A stretch of DNA of 64,000 bases from Takakia lepidozioides. Taxonomy: Eukaryota; Streptophyta; Takakiopsida; Takakiales; Takakiaceae. This document shows, piece by piece, positions 12,073 to 22,808 of the stretch. Both the position numbers and the translations under genes were made by a program. The stretch lies in contig CM060731.1 in assembly GCA_030704615.1 (NCBI GenBank), positions 28,642,001 through 28,706,000 of the forward strand, read 5' to 3'. The notes under the pieces are model-generated. The model was not told the origin of the DNA. It made no database searches and saw only the letters and a program-made list of their open reading frames with translations. The first letter of the stretch is position 1. Every line of letters begins with the position of its first letter.

Positions 12073-13719
12073 GGGCTTGGAGCGGTGCTCACATAGGTGG
12101 GTGATGAGGGAAGAGAGTTTGTAGTGGCTTATGCTAGCCGCTCGAACAATGCTGCAGAGTCTAAGTATAGCTCATATGAGGGAGAATGCTTAGCTGCAGT
12201 GTGGGCCGTGGCACACTTCAGGTGCTATCTATACGGCAATCTCTTAACCCTTGTCACGGATCACCAACCACTCAAGTGGTTGATGGAGTCAGACAAGCTT
12301 ACGGGGAAGCTTGCACGGTGGGCACTCATCCTTCAAGAGTATGACTTTCAGGTGGTGCATCGACCGGGTTTGGTCAATCGCAATGCAGATGGGTTGAGTC
12401 GCAATCCATGCACGAGCCAACAGGATAACACTGGAGCTCGGTGGCATGGTGAGACGGACGAGGAGATGGTGCCCGGATGGCATGCATCTGCATTTCTGTG
12501 TATCTTGGCAGCGGAAGGCCAGGTTGGACCTGCAACAGGGATGACTGTAGATCAAGTGTCTGAGGACCCTGAGGCCAGCAATGAGCAAGGTAGCACCAAA
12601 GATATACATGAGGATTCAGTTGTGTTGGACTACCTCCGCACTGGAGACACGGCAGCCACTGTGACTGCCAAGGAGATGGATCGGATCCTACAACGAGCCA
12701 AGAGGTGCAGGTGGGAGGGGACACACCTGCTCCGAGTGTGGGAGGATGGTCGAGTGAGGATTGTGCCTCACCCAACACAGCGGGCACGGTTAGTGCGCCA
12801 TGCCCATGAGGAGTTGGGGCATTTTGGGGTGCGACGCACTCATAGTCTACTGCAGGGGCAGTATTGGTGGCGTGGTATGCACACAGAGGTGCAACAATTT
12901 GTGGCTAGGTGCATGGTGTGTGACAGGGTGCGTGCTTCATTCAACGCCCCTACTCCACAATTGCACCCTCTTCCGATCATGGGATTGGGCTACATGTGGA
13001 GTCTTGACTTCGCAGGGCCGTTGCCACTGACCATGCGCCACAACAAGTACGTGTTGGTGATGGTGGAGCACTTCTCCAAGTGGATTGAATTGGTTCCATT
13101 GCCTGATAAGACTAGTGAGGGAGCTGCGTATGCATTCCTGGATTGTGTGCTTAGCCGATTCGGTGCTCCAGCTGAGGTACTCACCTAGGGAGAGAGTTCT
13201 TGGGGGAGTTTCAGGCTTTGTGTGACAAGGCCTTGATAGACCACTGCACCACTTCTCGGGATCATCCTGAGGCCGATGGCTTGGCAGAGAGAGTTGTTCA
13301 GACAGTAAAGAGGGGTTTACGCAAGTATGGCTTGCAGAAGGGACACCTAGGAGATTGGGACCTTCAGTTACCCTGGTTAGCCATGGGCTACAGGTTCAGC
13401 AAGCAAGCATCACTTGCCTCCTTCTCACCATACTTTCTTCTCTTTGGCCGAGAGCCGGATTTGCCTACATCCATTCGTAGAGAAGCTGCTACAGTTCTTA
13501 ACCTTGACGATCCGGACGTGTGGGCACGTGTACGTGAGCAGCGTGCAGAGTTGTTCAAGAGAGTCATGCCCATGGCTTTCGAGAACCTTGCCATTGCACA
13601 ACACCGTGATACATTGAGGTGTGCTACCATAACGTGGTGGGGGCTATCGTCCTGGGGTTCGGAGATTCAACCCTGGTGACTATGTCTATCTGCAGCAGAC
13701 TGCTCCTACGACCCTGGAT
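12073..13719 (+). pseudogene. RNase H and integrase of copy A
   Basis: Joined by deletion to the methyltransferase fragment. The RNase H segment includes VTDHQPLKWLME and HRPGLVNRNADGLSR (to about 12410). The integrase follows: an HHCC zinc region (HFGVRRTHSLL ... CMVCDRV, about 12810-12930), the first catalytic Asp in WSLDFAGPL (about 13005), and the HPEADGLAER segment with the catalytic Glu (about 13265-13290). Where relatives read T/S-D-x-G-x-EF, this copy has T-stop-GREF (TAG at 13186-13188). Copy B has TQGREF there, so the second catalytic Asp is absent in both. A TAG also interrupts RNase H at 12094-12096, at the same site as in copy B. An extra A near 13631 shifts the frame before the PHD region. 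Confidence 0.8.
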
Positions 13720-14043
13720 GTGACTGCAGGACGTGTTATTTTGAGGGTTCGAGAGGTCTTGCCCTCAGGCGTCTTGGTCTTGGAGGGTCGGGATGGCATA
13801 ACTTGGAAGGACCATGTGCGTAATTGTGCGCCATGTCACCTTCCGAATGTCGATGGCAGGATTGACCCAAACCTAGCAGTGGTATCTGCAGGTTTGAGGT
13901 GCATGTTGTGTGGGTCTGCTAAAGGGGCAGCCACCATGCTGGTGTGTGATCGATGCTCTAGAGGTTGGCATATGGGATGCTTGACTCCACCTCTTGAGAT
14001 GGTTCCAGATGGGGATTGGTTATGTCCACATTGCATTGGATAG
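13720..14043 (+). CDS. PHD finger at the C-terminus of the integrase (copy A)
   Basis: After an integrase C-terminal segment (GRVILRVREVLPSGVLVLEG) the frame encodes a Cys4-His-Cys3 zinc finger. Its ligands are CMLC, CDRC, then WHMGC, and finally GDWLCPHC, with the Trp two residues before the last Cys pair that is typical of PHD fingers. The polyprotein ends four codons later (TAG at 14041-14043). PHD fingers are chromatin readers that usually bind histone H3 tails. At the integrase C-terminus this is the position where chromoviruses carry a chromodomain, so an integration-targeting role is a reasonable inference. It is the last part of the interrupted pol frame, not a separate gene. Confidence 0.85.
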   Translation: MTAGRVILRVREVLPSGVLVLEGRDGITWKDHVRNCAPCHLPNVDGRIDPNLAVVSAGLRCMLCGSAKGAATMLVCDRCSRGWHMGCLTPPLEMVPDGDWLCPHCIG

Positions 14044-14290
14044 TGGGAGTGGATACAACCATGGAAGGCTAACAAGAAACGCAAGGCCCAGCTACTAGGA
14101 GACCTTGAACACACGAGATCCTGACTCAAGTTCACAGATTGCAAGACGACGACTAACGATGGGGCTACTCTTGTACCCGGCCTCTTGGTCTATAGAGTTT
14201 GAGTACAATAGGGACAGTGATAGAGGACTTAGTACCGTTGTGGCTATTTCATCTTGTAGCTATCTGGAGGTAGAGGGACATATCCACCAG

Positions 14291-14303
14291 CTAGGGGGGC
14301 GAT
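14291..14303 (+). promoter_or_regulatory. Polypurine-tract-like site
   Basis: CTAGGGGGGCGAT lies directly before TGTGGCAG, where plus-strand priming would be expected if the LTR began at 14304. Copy B has the same tract (around 59751-59763, minus). Confidence 0.45.
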
Positions 14304-14388
14304 TGTGGCAGACTACTTTATTGTGCATATATGTGTGGTGTGGTTTGGACAGCGATGTAGTTGTGTAGCGATAGGTATGTGCACGACA
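14302..14388 (+). repeat. 87-bp direct repeat, upstream copy
   Basis: Begins ATTGTGGCAGACTACTTT and ends GTGCACGACA. It is repeated almost exactly at 14747-14833, so the pair brackets the 357-bp core. The same pair exists in copy B. Confidence 0.85.
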
Positions 14389-14390
14389 GC

Positions 14391-14747
14391 TGTCAAGTTA
14401 AATAAGCACAGTGTGAAAACAGCTAGAATAAAACTAGTTATTTGTATTTAACACTTGGATTTAGGTCAAGTGTTAAATCAGGTGTCAAGTTTAGTTTGAC
14501 ACCTGGTCCGTCTTATCTTCACGAGAGCGGCAGTCGCGCGGCTCATCTCTCTCGAGTTGAGCCTGCGCGACCGAGCTCCTGCATTCTTCAGATCTGAGTG
14601 TGTTTATGATGGGAGTGTAGGTTGTTGTGGGGTGGAGTCCCCATAGCTTGGGGTGCCCCTGGCTCGACTATTATCTTAAAGAGTGATGTTGAGGGATTGC
14701 ATATTTCTTGTGTTGAGAGTGTGTGTCCTTTTCTAGTTTGGTTATCA
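14391..14747 (+). repeat. Terminal repeat core, 3' copy of copy A
   Basis: 357 bp, same limits and near-identical sequence to 5797-6153. It sits between the two 87-bp repeats with a GC dinucleotide on its left. Confidence 0.85.
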
Positions 14748-14833
14748 TTGTGGCAGACTACTTTATTGTGCATATATGTGTGGTGTGGTTTGGACAGCGA
14801 TGTAGTTGTGTAGCGATAGGTATGTGCACGACA
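14747..14833 (+). repeat. 87-bp direct repeat, terminal copy
   Basis: Second member of the pair. Its last bases (GCACGACA) are the outer 3' edge of both copies A and B, which fits a CA-ending LTR. Confidence 0.85.
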
Positions 14834-16200
14834 TTGCATTTGTTGGTGATGATGGCGGTGAGGGATCGAATGGCCATGAGATGGATGGCTTTGAAGCATT
14901 GGTGGATAGTGGTGGTGGGTGTGTTGAAGTTGTTATGTATAACATGTAGGCTGCAGTTATGTATGTCGCCCCTTGTACCTGCGATGATGACTGTTAGGGG
15001 CAGTATTCCAGCCACGTTGTCTGATTGCGAGGATGATAATGATGTATTTCTCTCGTTTAGCTAGGAGAATTGTGTTGGGGTATCGGTCATGGCAGTAGGT
15101 AAACTCAATAAAATGGATGGTGAGGTTGCTTATGGGGACGATAGGGGGATGACGTTGATATGCAGCCCTATGACTAGCAGTATATTTGGGCACATTTTGG
15201 TAGGACATTGACAGGGCGTAGTAGGACAGCAGTATGGGAGTAACCATGATGGTTACCGATCTATGTTATAAATGCAATTGCATACGTTTTGTTGATGATG
15301 TGAACTCAAGGTCTATTAGCCTAAGCTTAGATATGAGGAACTTTGTCCATAGCTGACTAGCCAACATTCCAGAAGCTTCCAATGTAGAAACAATGGTGTC
15401 AAAGACTGTCCAATTGTGGTGCAGACGGGGTGCAGACATGTATCACCATGGTGAACCATTTGCTAAAATTTGATGTCTATCCAATAAGCAAGTGCAGCAA
15501 TGTAGACGTGCAGTGGGCATGGGAAAATATCATGATCGGCAATGATCATGACATTCGCATATCGAACAAAGAAAAATTCAAAAATTCAAGAAAAATTAAC
15601 AGAGACAAATGTCACGATCGTTAACGATCATAACATTTTTTTTACCTTCTATGATAGTGTGGTGTTGTCTACAACACGGAATAATGTCATGATCGCCTTT
15701 GTGCCGCCTTTGTGTTACAGGACATGTCTCTTGAGGACGTTGTAGACATGTCATATTTATGCAATTTTGACAGAAACAGTTCACAATGCATGGTTGCAAC
15801 AATCCGAGAAATCAAGTTACGACTTGTATGTTGCTACCACCGACGACATGATGCAAGAACTAATGCAGGACACAAGACATTGCGATTTTCTCAAGGGACG
15901 GTTTGGAGGGAAGGGTTCTGATACAAGTGAGTTGATGTTGAAGGCCATGACCAAATCGGGGGATTCAATAAAAATTTCAAGGTGGTGTACAGATGCACAT
16001 TACATGGCCTTTTTGTATGTGTTGCTGCTCATACTAGTCTATTGTCCACGGTAATAGGCCCTCCTTGTCTTTCCTTCAGATATATGGTCTCCTTCTCCTG
16101 CTTTATCACCTGCGCTCACGCTTAGCCAGTGTGAGCCTACGCCTACGCTTAGTGAGTAAAGCCTGAGTCCAGCTCATAGGCTCATGGGGCTAGGAGCACA
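14834..16200. other. No gene recognised; GATC-rich inverted motifs
   Basis: Between 15525 and 15695 several ATGTCATGATCG-like motifs occur in both orientations, including the perfect 14-bp palindrome GATCGTTAACGATC at 15616-15629. A frame at 15767-16054 (+) has no recognisable domain and no clear start. Confidence 0.4.
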
Positions 16201-16880
16201 CTGAAGCTACGTCCCCGCCAATACGACTTTCCACGAAGAAGGAAGATCAGCCCGAGTGTGTCCATTTAGCAACCCATTTGTGTTCGAAGGTTTTTTTTGG
16301 CATAAAGAGATTATATCCCGATTTCACTGAATAAGAAAAGAAGTGGTCATGGTTTTTATTCATCCAGATCCACTCCCCCTGAATCGAATTATAATAGCTT
16401 CAGCGGGGTAGATAAAAACCAAACAAAGGAGCTTGAGGACTTGGCATAGAAAGCCCACAACTCAGAATTAATTTCATAACCCAACCAAACATAGAGCTTT
16501 TTATGGTGCGGCTGAGCGAGCAGCTGAGTCCAGCATGAGGGCAGATTCCCAAGAATCGTACCCCAGCCCAAAGCAACCCTCCTGGCGCAGAACATTTCAG
16601 AGATCACATCAGGAGAAAGAAGAGATTTCGTGCCTTCATCCCGAGATGTGACAGCTGTGTATTTTCCCAAGGAGCCCATCGTTCAGCACTCAATGAGAGC
16701 TTCACGGTATAGTCGTATAGTAGACGACTTAATTTGAGAAAAGAAAGGACGCAGCTTACACAAAACTCCCCAAATTGTCTGCCAAGCGTGCGAACCTATC
16801 TTGGGGTTCGTTTTAGAATTACCCCCTTGTACAATCCACCGCAGATAAAGATAAGATAAAGTTTCCTTAACGTCCAGTGA
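16200..16880 (-). mobile_element. LINE-like ORF2 remnant
   Basis: The minus-strand frame 16389-16679 and the sequence just upstream of it read like the region after the reverse transcriptase of a plant LINE (Trp-rich, for example ALGWGTILGNLPSCW and AHAWQTIW-like segments). It is broken by stops. The identification rests on style more than on a diagnostic motif. Confidence 0.35.
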
Positions 16881-16884
16881 ATTT

Positions 16885-17035
16885 ACAGAGCCTACTGCTC
16901 AACACCCGGGCCAAAGGCCCATTGGACGGTCTGAAGGCACATGTTGAAGGATTGAACCCAGGATCACCTAGGTTATGCACAGGCAAGGCACAAATACCCA
17001 ACCACTGGGCTACCTGCTCAAGTGCAGAGAGGCTG
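16885..17035 (-). mobile_element. tRNA-derived SINE (minus strand)
   Basis: On the minus strand an A-box-like TAGCCCAGTGGT (about 17000-17011) is followed by a B-box-like GGGTTCAATCC (about 16950-16960) at tRNA-like spacing. The rest does not form a tRNA. It lies next to the LINE remnant. Confidence 0.5.
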
Positions 17036-17562
17036 GCCACAAATGGCTGGTATGAGCAGCAAGATGCTGTCTCACCAAACGGCTCCAGGGGCTGGAGAGG
17101 TGAGTCAGAACTTTATTTTTTATTTTAGTTTTGAGTTGAAGGGTCCGAGTTATTTTTCATTTTTAAAAAACAGGGGGAAGGCCCCTGGAAATAGACGTAT
17201 TTTACTTTATGTGATGTGTTTTCTCTTCGTTCTGTTTCTGGGTGTTTCTTACAGCACGTAGGATTTTGACCCAGCCTACAACCTGTACTAGCCTGTAGGT
17301 GTTCTTTTGGTCTTTCGGCATGTCGTCAAGATGCCGCAAGTAAGTTACCTGAATTTCAATCCCTACCATCCATTCCATGAATTGCTCTTTGCAGATGTAG
17401 AATCGGCCTCATACGGCTATCCAATAGAAATAGTTACAGTCAAAACTTCTTAACGGTTACAAGCCAAGTGTCTTGTTTATCGCAACTGCAGCGAGGCTTT
17501 GTTTTTGCGTTTCCAAACGGCTTTGAGTCGGCCAGCCCTTCAAAGGTTCTGCTAAAGTAGGA
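17036..17562. other. No gene recognised
   Basis: Non-coding as far as I can see. It would contain the promoter of the tentative gene that follows. Confidence 0.4.
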
Positions 17563-19751
17563 ATGCCGAAGAAGGGGAAGAAGAGGAGGGGCAGGAGGAA
17601 GAAAGCCCCTCTCTTTTGGGCTGAGCCTCAGGACATGGCCCCTTTCTTTGGTCTTAAGGTATACTAGATGGCTCCTTTACATTGCACTGCTCGTGTTCAA
17701 ATTTTTGGCAGTGGAGGCGCTGATGTGTCTCCCCATTCCTAAAGGAGGGTTCAGAGTTCAGAGCTCGCAATCATTTCGAGGGTTTCAGAATTAAAATAAA
17801 ATACACTGGTTCTGGGATCGGGCTGATGGTAGGGATAGAATGGAGACAGAGGGTATTGTTGAGCGGAGACAGATCAAGTGGAGAGAGATTGACAGTGTGC
17901 AAGGTACATGAATGCAGGCTCGAGACCTAGTGAAAACTCCTATGGCCCTCGTTGCGACTGTGCTTGGCGTCAAGTAGAAACTCCCCACCTTCCCCCTTCC
18001 TCCAATGTTTCTAAAGTATTGTCATCTGAAAAAACCACTTTTAGTTTTAATGGAAATTTTCCAGGTTGCATTTGTGCGGAACAGATACACAAATAAGAAA
18101 CAAAAGAAAGCCTAATTGAGGCAACAGTTTGATCCTTGAATCAACCATTTGAAGGAAGAACCAAGTTTCTGTCTTCTGTAGGATACTTCTTTAAGAAACA
18201 TGTCACAGCAAGAAAGGGAAAATAAAGGAAAGAACTGCGAAGAGACGCCTAAACATTCCTGAAATTTGTGCAAAGACAGCTGAGCTGAGTAACAAATCCT
18301 GCATTTGCCCATATTCAGTATGCTTGACGCATAGTTCGGTTCTCTTCCCAAAACTAGGTTTTCAAATATTGCAATAGTGACGGGGATTGCACTCCGGCAG
18401 CGACTACTCCACTCAACTAAGTACAGAAGCAAGATCTCTCTCTACAGATCAATGACTTAACAAAACATAAGCCAAACATATTGATTCACCTTCAAGTCAA
18501 CGCAGTGATGTAATTCATGCTCAACTTGTCTCTCAACCAACCCTTATACAGATACGCGACAAAGCAACGAGGAGAGACAGGCACGGGCACACTGTGGGTT
18601 GAGTACAATCGTGGCTTCAAATCACCTTTGGAAAAGGATGTGACAGGGTATGAGCTCTTGTTTCACGCTGCTGCCAGAGTCTTCCTCTTCTGGAAATAGT
18701 TCACTCTACCTGGGTAAAAATCTGGGGTACCGTTGAACACGGTGACATTACTGAAGGTAAGCAGGCCACAATGTAAAACCGAGAGACCTAGATTCATATG
18801 CCTGAAAGACTGACAGGTCAAGTTGTTGTATAATATGCTCAAGTGGTCCTGTAGAGTTCCTAAAGTATCTCTATGCTCCTCATCTCCGTACTCAAATGTC
18901 AATGTAGAGAGTATTTCCTGTCAGAATTAGCGTAGTGAGGAATTGGAGATCGACAGATTCACAAACCTAGAAGCCCAGCCTCAATGTGTTTCTGTTTCCT
19001 AAGATTCACCTCAAGTGTCATAGCACCTACAAATCATTCTCTCCCTCGCTTTTTGGAGTCTTTCTTAGTTTCCCCCTAATAGTGCAGATATACACGCTGC
19101 CCTGAAGCTGACCATTTGTGGCGAGATATGAAGGAGCTAGCTAAGGCAAATACTCTATCACTCTCTCTCGTCAGCTTTTCCCATTTTGATGTGGCAAAGT
19201 CTGCAGGCAGTGAACAATCTGAACTCAACATAATATTGTGTGTGTAGAGTCTCAAATTTTATCTCCATCTTACCAACTGAGAATAAACAAGAGGTGCACA
19301 TTTTGTCATTAGGGATCCTTTGGTTCCAACTAATTCAACAATTGCTGCTCCTCAGTTACTAAACATTGACATCAAAGTCGCAATTTCTGGGTAGCAAATT
19401 TACCCTTGATCACAATGTCTGAACTGAATACCTTGAGCAGAAAAATCTCAACCAGTCCTGTATCACTTAGAGAAGAGCAGATGTGCAAATTTCCATTGAG
19501 TTGAGCACTAGTGGCTTACCTCCACTTCTTTTTTTGTACAGAAAGTTGAGGAAGAGGATCAGGTGAGGGCTATCATCGATGACGCAAACGAGATATATGT
19601 GGCAGAACTTGTTGCCGATTGGGAAAAGAAAAATCAGAAGAAGAAGAAGAAGAAGAAGAAGAAACCCCTTCCAAATCCCATTAAGGGTTCCCCAGCAGCG
19701 CAACCTACTGCAACACCGACTGTGGCTAAGGCCACTCGACAGAAAAAATAA
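17563..19751 (+). CDS. Tentative spliced gene for a lysine-rich protein
   Basis: Two exon-like pieces are visible. The first (17563-17658) starts with ATG, encodes a very basic N-terminus (MPKKGKKRRGRRKKAPLFWA) and ends in phase 0 before GTATAC. The last (19542-19751) follows a pyrimidine-rich acceptor ending ACAG. It encodes an acidic helix (VEEEDQVRAIIDDANEIYVA), a run of nine lysines (AAG repeats) and a Pro/Thr/Ala tail, ending in TAA. Any exons between them were not identified, and joining these two ends is inference. I do not recognise the protein family. Basic tails like this occur in nucleolar and ciliary proteins, but nothing here decides. Confidence 0.35.
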
Positions 19752-20655
19752 CTTGCTAGAATATTCTGGTGAACATCTCATGTAATGCCCTAGCCCCCAA
19801 AATTATTGGGATTGTGATATGTAGGACTAACTTTGATCACCTCATGCTTGTGAGTGTCTGAAGATACACTCTTGCCATTTTTGAAATGAAGAAGGCTCAC
19901 TTTCCTCCTTCAAAAAGATGAAATAATATATGGTTTGCACACACTCACAGCAGCAAACAGCTATCTACAAGAGTGGCAGTCATGACCTGCTTACTCATGA
20001 CCATTGTTTGGGTTATAAGAAGTAACTGCACACCTGGTAGAAAAGAAGCAGGGAATCGGGGGCAGTTTTGTTTCTTGGCTACTACACTGATCACATCTCA
20101 GAATGGTCGTGGTCAAGGGTCTGGAGTTTCCATTGTAAACATTCTACAGTTTCACCTTCCAAGAATTAATGAGGGTCTCATCTGCTTCAAGAGTAGGAAA
20201 AGGTCGCATGTCACATTTTTGGACAAGACAAATTGCTCTGCAGACCACCATGTCCGGTGCCTTTAGCAGTTTCCAGTGCAATGATATTGACATGGGGACT
20301 GCCCCTGCACTGAGCCCCACTATCAGTCAACAAACTTATTGTCTTGACAGTCAGCCAAGTCAAAGTCTCTCTCTCACTTTCCCATGCGCTACGCAGGCTA
20401 ATCAGGCATGATACAAAAAGCAGACTAATCTACAATATGTATGAAGAGGAATGGAGGTAAAGCAGATGAAAGGAGAAACTGGTTTGAAGCAAGAGCCGTT
20501 GTGATTTGTCCAGTGGTCCACATGGAAATAACACAGTAGACAAGCATCCAGCCCTGACAATGTCGTATAATTGCCTTCAACAAAGCTAGTACACGAAGTA
20601 CTAGACAAGAAAATCCATTCGCGAAGTGCCTATTTTCTTGGTGATAGAGCTTGCA
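19752..20655. other. No gene recognised
   Basis: Presumed downstream region of the tentative gene. Short frames only. Confidence 0.4.
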
Positions 20656-20722
20656 TCGTGTGTTTGCGCAGAGCCAAAATCGGGTGACTCCCATCCAAGG
20701 GGCAAAGAAACTTGCGCCTTGT
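20656..20722 (+). repeat. Fragment shared with the chromovirus 3' region
   Basis: About 67 bp starting ATCGTGTGTTTGCGCAG closely matches 55110-55172, in the long untranslated stretch between the chromovirus stop codon and its 3' LTR. The flanking sequences do not match. Confidence 0.7.
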
Positions 20723-22339
20723 TACTGTCCCAAACAGCTTTCATTCCATTAGCAGTCAAAGAAGAGTGTGCTATAACAGACTCTGACAGTAGACTTTGAC
20801 AAGCTTCATGGATGATGGTAACTGGGGTCCATCATGAGATGACTGCTTTAAAACAAAATGATAAGTTAATCACCAAAATACTGTCATGTGCTTCCTTCAC
20901 AAAATACAGGAGATCAAGTATGCCAAAAAGTTACCAGAAGGGGCCTCTTTCTTTGGAACTTCGAAAACACAAGATATCTCTAGTCTTAGGGTAGTTCTCA
21001 CACACCTGGACAATCTCTGTCACAGTAGCTTCTCCTTAACAAAAATGCCTAGACCTTGCCAAACCCGAAAAACATTGTAGTAGTTAGATTCTGCTGGTGG
21101 ATCCATCTTATATTCGGTCAAGAATCTTATGCTCATCCAGAAGCATATGAGTGAGCAGGCATTTGCTGCTACACACAAGCATCTGGATATTTAGGTCAAG
21201 CTAATCAACTTTCAGTTCCTCTTCAAGAGGATATTGGTATCAGTAATCGTTCAGTCAATGAGAAATCACAATGATTGAGTCGATCACATCGTGCATTGCT
21301 TGCTCCTACAATGCATAACAACGTAAATTATTGACTGCTCCTACTTCATAAACACAATGTATCTCTCGTCTACCTACGATATAGGCAGGGAAGCTCGGAT
21401 GGAGGTGTTGATCGCAAAGGTGGACACAACGCAGAATCCAAACACAAAGTGCTTTAAGGTGAAGCCTCGAGTGTGGTGGCTATGCACTCTTCTTACTACA
21501 CGCACTAATGGAGATCCCTAACAAGTACTTAAAACCACTTCGGGTCATGGCTACTGTCGGTCGTGATTTGAAAAAACCAGCACATGATGGATTGAAATGT
21601 CTTTGTTGCTTTTCCGATGTCCAAGATGGATCCAAGGATTATCCTAGATAATCCTGAGTGTGCTTAATTGATTCTTCCGTCTTTGAGCGTGAGGGAAAGA
21701 CAAAAGTTTACTGGACAGAAAAAATGCACATATCTTGAGTACATGTGAGTGCTTTCCCTGTCTTAACTCAAGTGAAATGCACTTTGGAAAAGAAGAAAAA
21801 TAAAAACTTCATAACGTCCACGGCAGGAGATGTCCAGTAAAACGGAGCCCGAGAGAGATAAAGGATGATAGGTAGTTTCTTTCAAGCGGAACATAACAGA
21901 CGCATGTCGCTCCAATCTGTCATTCTGGTCTTTGAAGATTTCAGAACTGTTCATTCCACAGATACAAATTATCTTGCATCGTCATTCCTCGCTCATACAC
22001 CTAAGAACACACTCGTCGATCTTATTAGAAGAAAAGACACGACTTACTCTTTCATTCCCCCCTGGTCAGGTATGTGCATTTTCAACTGAACGTTCAGCCG
22101 ATCCTGCTCCTGCTGCTGCAAAGCCAGACGGTTGCGCAAGCAAACAACCGCTCTATTCGGCTACGTTCGTTGAGGGTCGGTGAACCCTCACACGTGCACG
22201 CGTGGTTGGTGGCTCTTCATCGACGCTCACCCTTCTCTCATCCGCGCCGGTGTAAATAATAAGTCGGTCGAACAAAGTCGGTCAAGCAAAGCTTCCGTAG
22301 AATCTCCGACGGGCTATCGTCACCATCGGCGACCCCCGA
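20723..22339. other. No gene recognised upstream of FAD6
   Basis: Short frames without domains. The proximal part presumably contains the FAD6 promoter; no clear TATA box was picked out. Confidence 0.4.
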
Positions 22340-22770
22340 ATGGATGGCGCAAGAGCATCATCACAATAGTGGGGTTTTAGGCTTTCCCAAACAATCGGGC
22401 GGCAAAGGTGGTCACTCACCAGCGAGCGGATCAGGCGAGGCCATCCTTGCTCTCCACCCTCTCCACCGCCCGTCCCCCTGTAAGCTTCCTCTACTCTCCG
22501 CTCTCCTTACTATGCTGTTCATTGCGGCAATTCTTGTACGTTTGGTGGCTGGGTGTTGCACGAGTGTTTTATTTACCCCTCATTTGCCTCTTTCTTTGTC
22601 TCTTTCACAGGTCTTTGCCAGGCCGTTCTGTATGCTTGACTAGCACATTGCGCTTCAACAAGGTATGTATGATACCCTGTCGGTGTCTTATCTGTGGAGC
22701 TCCTTGCATTGGACTGCTGCTGATAGCCAATTGCCTGCGGTTTTCAGATTACTAGTTCAGCTGCCGGAGC

Positions 22771-22808
<38 letters not shown>

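Larger units (their letters stand above)
5797..14833 (+). mobile_element. Ty3-type retrotransposon with cytosine methyltransferase and PHD finger (copy A, defective)
   Basis: The span runs from a 357-bp terminal repeat core at 5797 to the end of an 87-bp repeat at 14833. Inside, in order, are an unknown ORF, a gag with two zinc knuckles, a cytosine methyltransferase N-terminus, RNase H, integrase and a PHD finger. The right edge is well supported because copy B (59220-64000, minus) ends at the same base motif (GCACGACA) in unrelated flanking DNA. The left edge is less certain: the sequence after the 5' core does not match what follows the 3' core. A 4-bp TTGC at 5793-5796 and 14834-14837 may be the target duplication. 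The element is dead: frameshifts, stops and a large deletion spanning the RT. Confidence 0.75.

Noticed and set aside
12097-12124. A translation start for an independent RNase H-integrase gene in copy A
   Set aside because: Comparison with copy B shows the frame simply resumes after a stop; there is no separate gene start.
22344-22479. First coding exon of FAD6 starting at the ATG near 22344
   Set aside because: Its phase does not join the next exon without a stop, and the upstream ATG frame stops after nine codons; the ATG at 23032 gives a clean frame and a transit-like N-terminus.
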